From NCBI GenBank assembly GCA_008508345.1, contig QNGE01000142.1:140063-204062 (forward strand): DNA of 64,000 nt, written 5' to 3'. The DNA comes from Paragonimus westermani (lineage: Eukaryota; Platyhelminthes; Trematoda; Plagiorchiida; Troglotrematidae). Shown one piece after another: positions 43,968 through 58,900 of this stretch. The notes beneath the pieces were generated by a model. It had not been told where the DNA came from. It saw only the letters and a program-made list of their open reading frames with translations, and made no database searches. Position numbers and translations under genes: made by a program. How positions within the stretch are numbered: position 1 is the first letter of the stretch; each line of letters opens with the position of its first letter.

Positions 43968-46900
43968 GTATATCCTTATGCGAATGTTTTACATCTCGTT
44001 TTAGAATTTCAGGCCAGCTTTCGAGGAGGTACTCTCTATTTCTAAAATAATTGCTTTCAGTACGATGCTGATGGAATACCCTTGACAGAGCTGAAGAACC
44101 TCTTAGGGGATTCCGACCTTCCTCAAAGGCAGATTAGTGTTCTGGTAAAAGCTGCAGATACGGACGGAGATCAGCGGATCACATACGATGAATTTGTTCG
44201 TCAGGTGCACTCACATTTTTCCCCACTGTTTTCTACGTATATATTTGTGTGCTTTGTCCAACATAAAATTCATAAAATACTGTCAAATGGCTCCTCTATG
44301 TAGGCAAACTGTGTATGTATTACCTGAGTTTCTGCCGTCGCTAACCACTATCTTTTACATACTGGGTCTCTACCTCTCTACTCCTCTTTCTTTGTGTCTT
44401 TATACGAACGTTTATTTCGGGAACAAAAAGGCGAAAAACTACAATGATGACGGCTAATGCTGGTACGGGTGCATGTGTTGGGGCAGCGCAAAAGTGAAAA
44501 ATAGAGACGAATGCTTTGAGAGAAAGGTGAATTTCGTAAACGAAAATAGTGAGGGCTGAAATAAAGTGTTCACTGTGTTGGTCACTTGATTGTAATACGG
44601 AATGTTTGCTGAAACAAATTTGAAGTTCAGTAGAGATGTTTGGATGGGTGGAAAAATGAAGGATGCTTTCGAGTTCTGTAAAACAAAGATAGATGTGGAA
44701 GGGAGACAGAAAAAGAGAGTGTTTAGGGATGAAGGACGGATTCGTCGACGATCCACTCGTTTGCACACTACAACCAGTTGGTTGTACACGCGAATAAACG
44801 GAAATGTTGGTCAAATACAGCGACAGGTTTTATTATCTTTTTGCGGAAACTCAACCTGATTGTTGATAACGCAGCAATCGGAATGTTACCCACGTTTGTT
44901 TGCGACTGTCTGTACTCCTGTGGATTTAGCTGTCAATCAGCTGACGACCGAAAACTGTTTCTCATATTCTCAATCATTCAAAGGTCGTTTACTAAACTCC
45001 CAATTTCTATTTATTAGCCCTCTAGTGAAAAAATTTCTTTTCACGTAACTGCTCATCGCGGTATACATCTCGTAATCCTTTCTGTCTCTGTTCCCGATTT
45101 CCTCCCAAAACTTTCGTCTTTCCATTTCTCGTTTTTGCGTCATGGATGCTCTGTTTCCATCGTTCACGAGGTTTCTGCCTGTAAAGTGAAAACGTATCTG
45201 AGATATCTTGTGGCATACTTCAGAAGGTACGGTATTGTTGTCGGGCAAACAGTTGATAAGTTAATTTAATCTTTTCGTAAAAATGTTTCCGTTCTGTGAG
45301 GTCACTAACACGGCATGATGTCAGAATAATACTCAGTGTTGTCGTTTACTTCGGCCTTTAAAGGTTACTGCTTAGGCACCTTTTTGTGATATGACCGACA
45401 ACACAGCTCTTCACATGGCTTGGGAAACCACACTTGTTCACGCCTGTAGTATAGAAGTCAGTTAGCATTACTTGCGTTACGGATATCAAGTACACTGTTT
45501 GTTTCATTGCTTGACGTATAAGTATGTTTGTCGGCATCCTATAAGTAGAGAATTAACAAAAAACTTGTAGCTGCGAAATATCGTAGGATGTATCATAAAA
45601 GGGTGACAACATGTAAGCCAGACTCAATCAAAACACAAGCGTTCACTTGTCATGATTCGTTTCTCCCTGCACAATTTCTCATGTGCTCTATCTTTCTCCA
45701 ATCAGCTGATTTCCGAGGATGATTACACGTTAAAACGTTTGCGCATCCGCAAACGAGTGCTGAACCGAGCTGTGATGGCTATTGACCCCTCTGCAGGGCG
45801 CAGACACCAACAGGATGTTATCGTCAGTTCCGGGTACGATACGCCAGACGCGTACAATTGGGGCGAAGCTGATGTAGACAATTACATCGAAGCTTATGAT
45901 TGCAGACCTCCACCGATTTTCATTCCGCTCATTACTTTAGCTGAGGTGAGTATCTCCAACATATTAGCATATGCAGTAGATCCGAATAGCCAGTTCGATC
46001 AGGTGATCTCTTTTGTAAGGGTTGATATCTCTTGATGGAGAGGACAACCCAGACCGTACGTTAACAGTACACAAGACACCAATGAGGGAACGTTTATGGC
46101 ACCTCAGGGCGTATTATGACAAGTCAGCTATGATCGCTTGTACAAATACACTTCTTTGATTGTCATTTGGTTGACATCACGTCTTATAGCGTTTCTACGG
46201 CGATGGTACTGTTGGTAATACGTAACTACGATTTTTGTTTGTATATTGCATCGTCTTTGACAGAATAACAGTCTCTGGTAGAAAATATGGACCACCTTAG
46301 GTAACTGAACTGAAATCAAGGCGCCATGCATCCAGATTGCACAACCCACTCGACGGAATGCGGATCTAGTTTTATCCCCAATCCGTCTCTTTTTGTAGCT
46401 TAAAATTGAGCTAAGTGAGGGGAGTGACATTTGTTTATGTAAATCCGATCAGGTAGTAGCGTTAACGTTGTGCAACAACCCGGCCTATCCGTCTATCAGC
46501 CTTCTTGCGCATATTGGACTATTGCTTTCGTAAAATGTAACTGACGACACACGTCATTACTTTCTTAGGGGGAATTGAATCAGCATATGGTCAAAACTAA
46601 TGTATGGTGACACCAAGCGTGATCTCTTAATCTCTCTTTGATTCATATAGAGCCTTCACCGGACCGGACAAAAGTGGTCCTTAGCTGAATGGACCCTTTA
46701 GTGAAACTATTTTTCAGGAGTGTCAAAGAGTGACATGAACTTACCATTATGAAATCTCCCTCAACGTTTGGGACTCATTTTCATCGTCAGTAAGGCTTAC
46801 TTAGAGTCATGGTTGTATTGTACACCGACGGTCCTGTAGATATTACTCTTCGAGACCAATTGGCTAAAAGGATGGTTGTTTCAAACGTCTCAAAACAGCA

Positions 46901-49900
46901 GTGCGGACATTCAGTGAACTCTTGTATTTTTGTGTGCAAGACAATGGTGGAATGAACTCTTGTGAGGCTCTGTGAAGAGTGCAGTTGATTTACTCGTTCT
47001 CTAATATTAGTTATCCAATCTTTAGTGACCAATTGACACTTCTTCCGATTAATTACTTCGTACATTGACGAATCTCGAAGTACGGCAAATAGTTACCTGG
47101 AGACTCAACTACACTCCACGTTAACTTTTTATGACTTCTTTTAATTATGAAACTTTTCGGGAAATAGAATACATATCTCAGTGTTCGCAAAATTCGGTCT
47201 CGCGGCCTACCAAGTTGATTCAAATCTCAGCGACGACTTCATTGTGGTCAAAATTCATTAAATATCCTGTTCATAAATCACAGCATAAAGACTTGTCTAT
47301 AGGTTTAAAGTCCGAAATACCCCTAGAGAATATGAACAAGTCACCTACACAAGTTCAATCCGAAAACTTATGCAACCCGGTCAGGTGTCTGTCTCTTACG
47401 TTTTTTGATAATACCAGTTGGCTTAGCGTCAGGATGGTTGACGTTGGTCACGCATTTTTCTCGTTTTCATTACTTCGACAATGTTGTCTGGTTCATGAAC
47501 ACCGTACGGCCGTTAAACATTTAGGGGAATTCGGGAATGAACATATTAAGTGACCCTTCAACAGCAGACAACCATCTGCGGATCGAAGGCATAGGAAAAT
47601 TTTTCAGAAGGACGCCGGAACCTAATATTATTTGAGGCTCAGTATATAAGTCGCCGCATGTATCCGTTGCAACCAAGGAATTTATCCATCTTCGCGTTAG
47701 GGTTGATGCATCACAATGAAGATGACATTTAAAAATGCACATGAAACAGTCAGCTTAATCAGAATGTCTTTCACAGTGCATCATAAAACAGTTGTACTCT
47801 TTCTAGGGTGTTCTGTTGAAAAGTGCGAATGATTTTATCATCTATGCGTTGACGAAAGCTGATCTCCGTATCCCTTGTTATTCGTGTTCCTGAGCTTGGC
47901 ACTTTTGCGATGTGTGGCATTTACTCCCAAGTTGACCAGCAGTAACGTTATCGGAGCGTCAATTCGAGTTAGAGTTTGTTCGTACAAGTTTGTCTGGGCT
48001 GATTTTGTGTTTGCTGCGCTACTTTGCATCATCTCTTCATCCGTACGCGTCCGAGTACACAAGGTTTCTTAGTGTATGGGTGTGTGCGTGTGCACATGCC
48101 CGGTTGCATTTAGTCAACGTGATAAGAATATGTCAGTGAGCAGTAGCTGAAGTGAATTGCCGGTGTGATGGGCTGAACACAATTGCCTCATGCACAACGA
48201 TGCGATTATTTTTGTCCTAGTGATCTAGTGACGCCTCAATGACAGAATTTGTAATGAACGCGGTAATAGGGCCACCGTGGTCATCCGGTTAATGTGACAC
48301 TGAGACACATTGGATGCTCTATGATAGAATTGAGCTGGTTTGGTTTGTTCTGAAGAATAGCTGGAAATCCTCTGCCGTTGTTAGACAGTTGCTAATGAAA
48401 CATATCAGGCAGGTCTGCTGTTGGAAAATTATATGTTAGCAAGTTATTTTTTTGAATCAAACATCTCTTGTTATGGAACTTGACATCTGAGACTAGTAGA
48501 ATAGCTTCTGCTTTCCGGATATAGACGTTCATCCTCTTGTGTGCTAGGTGAACATACTTCAATAGCTTTCGCTGGAACGTTCTCAGAATTGCAGTTCTTT
48601 TTCCCTTAAATATTAAACCACCTTTTTAGACAAGTTGATCGCGACCACTAAGGAAGACGACTAAGTTTTTCGAGCAACTTTTTCTTTTCGTCTGACCATC
48701 CGTCTCCAACCGTTTCAGCCAATCGTTGTACCGTAGAATCCCTTAATTTTGCTTCTTTGAGGTCTGCTATTAGAGTGGTTTCCGTCATAATATATTGTAT
48801 AGCTGTAATAGCGTCAAAATGAAGCTCTTCGGAAGAGGAATTTCTCTCACAAGCTCTGGACAGTGTGTCAGCTATGTGCATCTAAGTAGTCAGCCACTCT
48901 GATTGACGTTCTGTGTAACCTTCTCGGTGCGGTGGATAACGGTTTCCTCACTATTGAAATTAACGGTTTGTGGTCGGTGTGAGCCATTGTTTTCCAACCG
49001 AAGGTGTAAGTGCTGAACCGTTCCAGGTCGAATGTCGCTGTTAGCTTTTCCTTTTCAATTTGCGCTTCAGAGGTGAATCGCTCCTCTTTCAGTAGTCTAT
49101 CGGTCTTCCGTCTTTTTGGTAATACTGTCCATAGACCAGTTTCACTGTTATCACATTGGGTGACTAGAGGTAGTATTGGATTGCAGTAGTTGAATATAGG
49201 GGCCTCGGTAATAGCTCGTTTTGTTTTACTGAATGTTGCTTGTTTTTCTTCTCCCCAGTTCCTTCTCATCTATTTGTGGGTCGACATGTTGATGGGATAT
49301 ATCATCTCGGATAGGTTTGGAAGCAGTTGACCCAGATAATTGACCATACCATTCAGTCGTGACACTGCTTTCATATCAGAAGCTGGCATCGTACTGATAA
49401 CTTTTTTTTTCTCAGGAGCTATTTTGAACCCGCACAACGCTAGCAAATGTCCGTGAAAGGTGACCTCTTTTACTGGGGATGCCGACTTGTCATGTGGCAG
49501 ACAAATCCCTTGATCGATGCAATGTATCAGAAATGCCTCCAGATTTCAATCATGATCCTCCAATTTGTTCAAAAAATTGACACCTCATCTGCGACACACG
49601 TGACTCTCAGTTTGTTATTCGTCTGAAGTAACCGTTATTGAAAAATTTCACCGGACAATTTCAGTCCGAAATGCAGACGAAACCAACGAGAACCCCCAAG
49701 AGAGGTCCAAAATGTGGTAAGATAACTGGACTGTTTGTCTGGTTATAATTCACCAAGAAATTCCAGATAGGTCTTCCTTTGTGAAAAACTGAGCGTGACC
49801 CAGTTCCCCTGAATGGCCGGTAAACGTTAATGTTCTCTTTGAAACATCCTATTCAATGGCTTGGGATTAATGCACAAACAAATATCACCTAGATTCTTCA

Positions 49901-52900
49901 ACTTTACGGCAATCTGACTGACCCAATCGGTTAGTTCCTCTACCGGAGCAATCACGTTAATCCGAACTTTTCGGTCTAATTCCGACTCACACCTACCACG
50001 TATGACCAACAGAATCCTTCGGACTGGTAACTCAGCGGGAGCGGCATCGCTAACTACTGGTAAACTAACGGCGCCTGACGTGAGCGAGAGTCTAACCCAA
50101 AGCACATGAATAGTGGCCAAGAACATCGGAACCGGCTAATTTGTGCAGCAATTCATCGTGATTAGTGGCGATGACACCCATCACCTAAATGGCATCAGCA
50201 GCTAAAATGGGCGTTGAATCTCGAACAAACACAAAAAAAATCAAGCATCTAAATCTGCTCACTCTTCGGATTCGTGGCTGACAGTGTCAGGACTCCCTTA
50301 ACGGTTTTCGCTGCACTACGCATTTTTAGTTGTGTATTTGATTCGCATATGTTGGATGACGGATCTGATTCGTAAAGGTGTAGTTGGGAGTCTTCATAAT
50401 TTCCAAGCTAGCCTACCAGTTTACAAATATCCAGTCCGGCTGATTCCGAACTACATTTATTTATTTTCGCCACAGCCACCTCGTTGGCTGTGGAGGCGTG
50501 CTGGTGGCCACATCTGAAGAATGTACTGTTTACGTTAGGTTAACAAGAGACTTCACGGTCCTTACTGGATGTAGCGTGTCCGAAGATCACTGGGCACTAG
50601 GGCAATGACTGGGTGGCCGCAGGTAGCCATTTGTAATCAACACACTTGGGTTTAATCGTTCATAGATCAGCAGTGCCCATTAACAGCTGTCTGTTACCGG
50701 TTGTTACATAGTTACTTACCGTTAACCAATACAGTCCTGTCGCTTATACAAGATGAACGATGGTGCGTTCGAGCAAAACAGTGTTGTCTGTTGATGATCT
50801 TAAAGTGTTGGTTATTGTGTGTTCGAAGAACTTGACGTCTGATGATAATTTTGAAATGCTGGTGCCATGGGAGGTAGGGTCCACGGCTTTCCTAATAATT
50901 ATCTCATGGCGCTTAATGATTTTTGATATCACGAAGGAAGATACAGACGATGCCTGCGATTGTTTTTCGTCTATCCCGTGGTTATCCTGTACCACTTAAA
51001 CTGTGGTCAAATCGAGGTACTCACAAGGAAACGGCTAGAAAAAAGGTCACCGACTACGTTGCCATTTGCCCCACTGTCCTGTACAGAACACAATAAAAAC
51101 AGAAAAGGCGCGAGTCGTTTTCGACTATGGTGCCAAGTCCTAGGGAATGCCCTTGAATGATCGACTGTGTCAGGACTCTGATTTAACCACAAATCTAGTG
51201 GGTCTTCTTTCGAGATCTGGTTGGAGTGTGGTCGCAGTGGACGCGGCCTTTTCGGAAACGGCCTCTTCACCGTTTTGTTCATACTATGCTTTGAAACAGA
51301 CGGTGGATGGCTTCAAATCGTCATATAGTCAACCTATTCGAGAGTCAGTATTTGGAAATTAATGCGTTGATGATTGTCTGAAACCGTTGCCGGGATGTAA
51401 GAAAGCCTTGTCATTGGTGAATGGAGTTTGCGATATGTTAACAAAGACGGATTTCCGTCTGAGAAAACGGACTTCAGACAACTGCGAGGTGCCAAGTGGA
51501 AATCACTAATCTTGAACATCCGACAAATGGCGAAACGTAAGATTGAAAGACAGGCCAGAGAGTGTGAATGAAAACGTAGGGAATGTTTCTAACTTGGAGA
51601 GAGACTAGTGTGCTCACCTGTCTCTTCGGAAACGCGGTATGTGAACCACGAAAAACGCTTGTGTTCCAACGCGTGTGGTAGTTAGCCATGAAGAACAGCT
51701 CTCATCAGCTACTTTCCTGGCGGTCACCGCGTTAGCCTCCTCCGATGAAAACTTCGTTCCTACTATGTTGGTCATCAGAATTACGTACATTGCGGTAAGC
51801 GCAAGATCCAGAGCGCCACAATGTTTCACCAACGCCAGGAATCGTAACGAGGGCGGTGTACCGGCTACCATATTCTCGGTGAAATCTTCTCTGAAGTTGC
51901 GATGTGTTGGCGTTTACATTGGCCGATTAGACACCGTCGTTCCCATTATTGCTTGATCCTGGTCGCTTTACACACCCGTGTAGACGTGTGCCATGTATGT
52001 GCCATGTGTGCCATGTTAACTTCTTTCAAGCGCCCTTCCCGTGTCTCCGAGTTACTAATCCCCTGACGTTATCATTTCCATATCCAAGTTGACAGTCTCC
52101 TACTCATCTCCCGCGGCTACTGCGTTTCACTGACGTGCTCACATGTTCGTCGTTGCCCATCACCCACACTCCTACCCCTGTAAACAGGATTTTCACATTG
52201 TCCACTTCCGTTGTCATCAGCCAATCAACTTATCCGACGTCTAGGTATTTTGTTACACGTCACACTGTTTTGATTGCATTTTGTTGGCTCTTCTTTGCAT
52301 GTTGTTTGCCTGCGTTTACGTGTCTCGTTGCGTATTCGGATCCATGATGGACTTGCGTGACCAGTTGTTGTACTCTACCCTATGAGCACAACCACTTTAA
52401 GTCCTGTATCCCCTTCCGATAAATGGTGGGCCGTGCACGTACGCAACGACTTAATTTATCTGTCATATTCGTTGTCATCGTTAATAGGTGTGTCGCTCAA
52501 CGTTTGTCGGAAGAGCATACACCAGGCAATAGGTAAGAATAGTCCAAAATTAGCAGTAAATCCAAACGTTTCTTTTAACGGAAAGCTATACTTCTTATAT
52601 TTCGTTCGACCTACTGTGGAAGTTAACCACATGGAGCAGAAACTATTTAGTGTTCGTTCAAACGATAGAGTTGGTTTGATTTAAAAACAAGTGAAAATGT
52701 AGGACCAGGACTATTTTTGAATATTCAGTTACAAGCGCACCATAAACCGTCAGGTGACGGTTTCGTTGTATATTTTCACAAATCAACCTCATAGAAAAGG
52801 TCGCAATAATGCATGCGAAACGAATATCAGGTTTACCGAAGACATCTGGTAAACTGATATGGCAACTTTATGTGCAAGAGGACATAGCGACTTATTCAAT

Positions 52901-55900
52901 TTTGTTCTGCTTACATAAACTGTGAAATATCGCTTCCTCTCAAGTATGGGACTTCCTGCTAACCGTCGATTATTTGGCATGAGGAAGTTAACTGTACACT
53001 GCTCGGCGCACATTTATCCGTGTACGATACAGTGTAACGTGTGTACGGGCTATTGTTATGCTCTCCACGCATAGTTGATTTACTTTCCAGCCGTTTTGTT
53101 GGAAGCTTTTGTTTCATCGGAGTTGTATCAATCGATTTGTGTGTAAGTCTGCACTGATAAAACCTACGTTTAACGTCTATGCTAGAATGCCTTTATCTGG
53201 TTCTGGAAGACCAATGGCTTACATGATGACGAACAGCCAATTATTTGACATGTTGAAAATCCCATAAAATTGACATGCATCCATCTGCTTTTTGCGTGCG
53301 TGCCTTCTTCATTTTGTGTCTCCTTTTCAGTGCCGATCGATTCAAATTGCACTCAACCCCGTCCTTTTTATATCAGTTTGGTGTATGACACGCGCATCAT
53401 ACCGTCCTAGTTATTTGGATCCGGACTGCCAAAATCTTCCGCAGATGGTGTGACAACAATATTATTTGTGATGCTTTGGTTACCGATAACCGCACTTAGG
53501 GAATTGCAGTGGAATATGGTTCACAGCAGTGTTTGATAAACTTTATTCAGGAACACGACTTTGAGCTTGATTAGTGTGGTAAAGTCTGGTCAAGCATGTC
53601 TGTGGCAAGTGTCTCTTCTGTGTGTCGGCAGTAAGAATCTGGTGTTCAAACGTTTGCTGTCGCTTGTGTCAGAAAGCAGCAATATTTCGAAAGGGTACCT
53701 GGACCGAATGTGCACTATTAACGAGTCGCGATACGACCAGACAAACAGCAGTCTGTCTGTAGCGTATGTATTCGCCTGATCCTTCGACCTGACGGCCGGC
53801 AAAAACGACAATATACAAAGTGACCCGTTTTTTGTTGAAACAGGCCTTGTGTAAGTAGTCGTTAGCCGTAAATAACAGCCACTAGTTATGTCTGGCAGCT
53901 AGTCAACAGACTTTTAAAGGTGTTTAGTTTAGGGTGGACCTAATCCTAAGTAATTGTTGCACGTTTGCCACGTCACGTGTTTTTTACGTGTTAAGTGTGT
54001 ATAACATGTTACCGTCAAGACGGGAATCTGATGTGAGGTTTGACGCATCTTCTGCCATTCATGAGAGACGGACTTCATGTTCATTTGAACAATCGTTCGT
54101 CCCTTCGTATGACACTCAAAGTCACTCTACCCGTAATACTTTTAAGGGTCTATTGACTGGTGGCCCGACGTACTTGTTAGTTGTTATTTACAACCTCTGT
54201 TTCAAAATAACTCACAAAAACTTGTCTAGTACCCTTTTTGCTTTCTTCTGGCGCTTCACATTCCCCCCACTAATCGTTTTTGCGAACTGGCACTAGTGCC
54301 CCAGCTTACCTGCCTATAGTGGAATAGTCATTTTAATGGTTGAAGTATGGGTGTAAATGTCGGTTATTCCAAACACTTCCATACAGTTGTGAAATTCTTT
54401 ACGATAATCGACATTTAACTTACGCTGAATAGGGCAGGGTTTAGGAATGCAGCGAAGTTAGTTAACCTAGGTACGGATAGGCTTTCAATTTGTGAAGCTG
54501 CGCATTCCATACTGTCTACCGAGATCGTCAACTTAGAAACTCGCCAAGGGAGGGGTTGTCAGATGTTTACTGCTACTTCCCTTTCGGTTTCACACGTTGA
54601 TAATGACGTTCTACCTCCTGACTTGTGAAGTCTTGCACAGCAACATTTACTCTCAGTACGGTGTACTCCAGAGTGTTGCTGCCAAATTAGGGCTTAATTT
54701 TCAAACTTGGTTACGTAACCATTATGTTGTTAGCCACACACCTAGTGTAACCACTCTTACCCTGCATGCGTATTGTTGGCGGCTGTAACCGATATTGAGA
54801 ATGTACTTTCCTGGGGTCGTAGCATTGCTAAACGATCGAAAATTTAGCCTTTTTTTCACTCGCTGCTGTTTGGCTGGTTGATGATAATCACAACGGGATA
54901 ATTGCTTTTTTTCTGCATGTGCACGCTGCCTGACCTAACTGACAGTGTGTAAGCATTCCGGCTCAGGACGCTATTGAACGGATCTCACGTGCAGTAGTTA
55001 TGTGAGAGTCGTGTTTTGTCGTTTGCTGTTCACCAATTTTACGCAAACACGCAAACCTTAGCAGGACACTGGAATGTATTCGACTGTAATTTGACGTGGC
55101 GGACTATGCCGTTGACTGGTGCGTTATTTTTCCGTCATACAGACAGTAGACGGTTATTTCAATGATTTTCTCTCCCTCCTGTTATGGACACCTGCCGTTC
55201 GGCTAACTTGGATTAATTCATTTGTGTTGTTCTAGCGAGATCTGTGGCCTAGTCTCACTGAACGTGAAAGTGCTTACCGTTCCTGATTGAAATTTGTCGA
55301 CACTTTCTGTGGTTCTGTGAACAATTACGAATTCACCAAACTCTGTTACTGTCTCATCCTGTTAAATAGGGTTGAAATGAAGGCGTAACTGGAGATGTAT
55401 GTACTGTTCTGTTCACTCCCCAACCTGAATCTAATGAGATCGTTCCGACAATCGCTGTTCATCTATCGTAGCCCGACAGCTTGTTCACATTTAGTCGATG
55501 GGTTCGTACACGGTTTCTTTATAGCGCTTGGGCGATGTAGCGGTTACGACATTGAGTCCAAAATTCGACTATACTATAAGACTCGTAACCAGGTGCTTTC
55601 ATGCACCTTCGTACTAAGCTTGGTCATTACATCAGTATGTCTGTTAGCTCTATACTCAACATTTGCACACCATCGCCAAATGGAGGCGCAATCTCTGAAA
55701 CGTGATTTTCTATAACTAGTGTTTGTCCACCCGATTGGTTATCGAATTAATAAAGTTGCCCATTGCAAGGATGATGGCCTTCATGACTTGTTTCATATGG
55801 GTGCAGGCAGCTTACTCAGTGCACTGTGGATCAGTAGAGCCTCATCAAGCATCTACCAGATGCTATCCGCGTGTTATTCCGATCACGTTCCATCTACAGT

Positions 55901-58900
55901 AGTTTGTGAGGTGTAAATGAGCTGACTCACGTTTTGACCCAACCACATCCTCTGCTGTGAATTGCGTCGACGTGGGCTTCTCTTATCTCCCAAACCGCAC
56001 GTGACTTCTAACGCCTTCTATTGCCTGTATGTCACTGTGGCTTCCGAAGTTTTTGCATTCGGACTTCTAATCATTGGGATCCTGGATGGTCTTACAGTAC
56101 TCTCGTGTTTGGGCGTGCTAAACTAAGTTCGCAGCGACTCGGCACGGCACATTTTCAGCACGCTGTCGTTAGGTTCAGGTTTACACATCTGTCTAACGCG
56201 TGAAATGTGTGTGTTGCACTGATGATCGTTTTATAATTTCTTTCCCACACTAGGCTGTTCTCTAAGGAACGGCCCTGTAAAAAGAGCTGATTCGGCCATT
56301 CTCTTGACTGCTATGAAAGATTTCACTCTCCTCTCCTGCATTTCATTTTTCACGTTAATTCACCGCTTTTCATTTACGGCAACCTCCTGATGCCTCTCTA
56401 ACCGTTCTTAGTTTTCAATATTGGAAAGCTCAGCGACTTTACACGTCAGCTCGATTTGATTTCGATCTGGTGAATGCGTGAGTCATGATAGTGCTTTCGA
56501 AATGTACTGTTCTACAAATTCATTGGAATAGTTCCGCATGCGATTGGATTGTTGCTGTCGCTCCTTTTCCCTCCGGTCACTCACTTGAAGATCTCATAAT
56601 CACACTGTTCTGTGAGGTGATTGCCAGTCCTTACTTGTTTTGCTCGCTGAGCGGACTTGCATCTCAGCCCACCAAACCAGTGAGTTTTCAGGCAGGAATG
56701 CCCGACATGAGTTGACAGGCCCGTTTCACTAGTGGGTTGCCGGTAGACGTCATATCAGTTAAAAAACTGGCACAAAGGACTGCAGCTTTGCCGCGTAAGG
56801 ATGGATGACTACCTGTAGACTTGTCAAAATGTGGTTGCAATTCAAGGCAATAGCACGCACTCTACTGACGCAGTGGTTGCGGATTGTAGAAACGAAGTTT
56901 ATACATGTCATGTCTAATATTAGTGTTTTAAATCACCACCGTTACGAACATTCCCACTTTTGAATTTGTTAATCTCCATCATTTGTGTACATCCTCTTTC
57001 ATTAGGAAGATTTTAACCTCCGGCCTCGTACCTGCCACAATCATGTTTTTTAACCGTAGAAGCTTATATATGTTGTCCTGACTTGCTCACTAACTGTTCC
57101 TTCAGTCAATAATGCATAGCAGGAGGATGGGTTTCTCAATTATCGGTTTTGTCGCGTTCTGTGTTATCGGTTTCTAGGTGATGTTTTATCCATCTTCTCA
57201 CTGTGGAGCATGAGTACTTGGGCATACCAGATACTTTGCCACTGTAGGTACCCGTAAAATTCTGTATCTCCAGTTCACAATTCACTGTTAACGCAGCTTC
57301 TTTTGTCACACCGTCAATGAGACTATGCACAGATTTTTTTCGGGTATTACTGTTATTATCGTGAGATAAACAAATTTTGGTAGTGAGTTACTATTCTTTT
57401 CACGTAACCTACCTCGTGAGCCATAGGCTCACGTGCCGTGTTTAATCACCGTGATTTGATGACCGACTCACAAAAGTACATATTATTCACTCCTTCGCAG
57501 AGTTTAGCTATAGCCAGCTGAAATTGTCTGTGCATATTTCTCAGGATAGAAAACTTTTACTAAGTAGTTAATGATGAGTTGCATACTCGGTTGACCTGCT
57601 TGTCGTCCTTCATTGTTGGTTTTGTTGCCTGCCTCATGATTGAACCCCCTTTTCATGCTGTCCAAAAAAGTCAGTAGCACAGCGACGCTGGAGAATGAGC
57701 TTTATTTCTGGCGTTTCGATTGCCGCGGCTTGAGGAAATTTTTCTGTCGAGTACTCGCACGAATGAGACGTACTAGGCGAAAATCAACTCGTGTGTTCGT
57801 GGTCCGTTGTCGTCAGGGTTTAGGGTAGAATTGACTCAAAGAACGCGATTCTGGAGTCACACTTTAAATATCTTAAACGATTACTGATGTGTGCGTCAAC
57901 GTGGGATTCATATATATATATCTTCCTGCGTTCGTACGGTGTGAAGGTCACTCATTTTTTATGTGCAGAGAGGTTTCTCCCGCATGTCTAGATGTCGATA
58001 TGCTGACTTAATGTATTGCTGATTCAAAGTTTATCTTGTCTGCTTTGATTAGTTCATACTATTCGGAGTACGAGACTAACTGTATGGATCTTCAGTTCAT
58101 GTTATCCATTAGGGGTTATTCATATAAGTTAGTCGCGTTCGTGTTCACTAACGTGTGACTTATAACAGCTGTCCTTCAGCCAGCCTTCTGGTCAATGTTT
58201 CAAATGTATTTTGATTTAGGCTGAACAGTGCTCACCGTGGTTGCAGCCTTTGTATTTAAGTAGATGTAGCCCTTTTGAAGGGATTAATTGAATGACAGCT
58301 TCTCTGTTACCAAGACTCACCGGTAGTGCATATTTTCACCTCGGCCAGAATTTATCCTTTTGTCCAAGTTCTTATGAGATAACATTACGATTGGTTTCCC
58401 ACTAGGCTCAACCGAATTGTCGTATCTAACTACGCACCCATGGTTATCACCGAGTGCTCAACATCTATCGCTGTCCTGTGTTTGCGTACATGTGTGTCTA
58501 GAGTCATTCATGGAATTGACTAGAATAACCTGTCTGATCTGTCTGCTGCCTTCGTGGGGTTCTTGCTTCATGACACTGGTGTTTCCCAAAAATGTTTCGC
58601 CAGTTCTTTCGGTTTTATTTAAATTGAGTCCAACTCACATCTCGTTGCGGTCTTATTCATACGAACTGGATCACCAACGAAGCTTGGTTTTTCGTTGAAT
58701 GAACATTTAGTCAAAATAAGGCGTTCTCTACCTGGATGATAATGCTGGACGAGTTAGTGATAACTAAGTTCAGGGTCACTCACAGGTTCAATTATATCCT
58801 TTTTTTGTCATGCCGCAAGTTCGATGTTTCGACTTTGCGGACGTCATATATTGGTCTTCTGTGTCACACAGCTACTAGCACCGTTTGATTTACGAACGGA

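Noticed and set aside
51980..52020. Short TGTGCCATG repeats
   Set aside because: Only three partial units; too short to call a repeat array.
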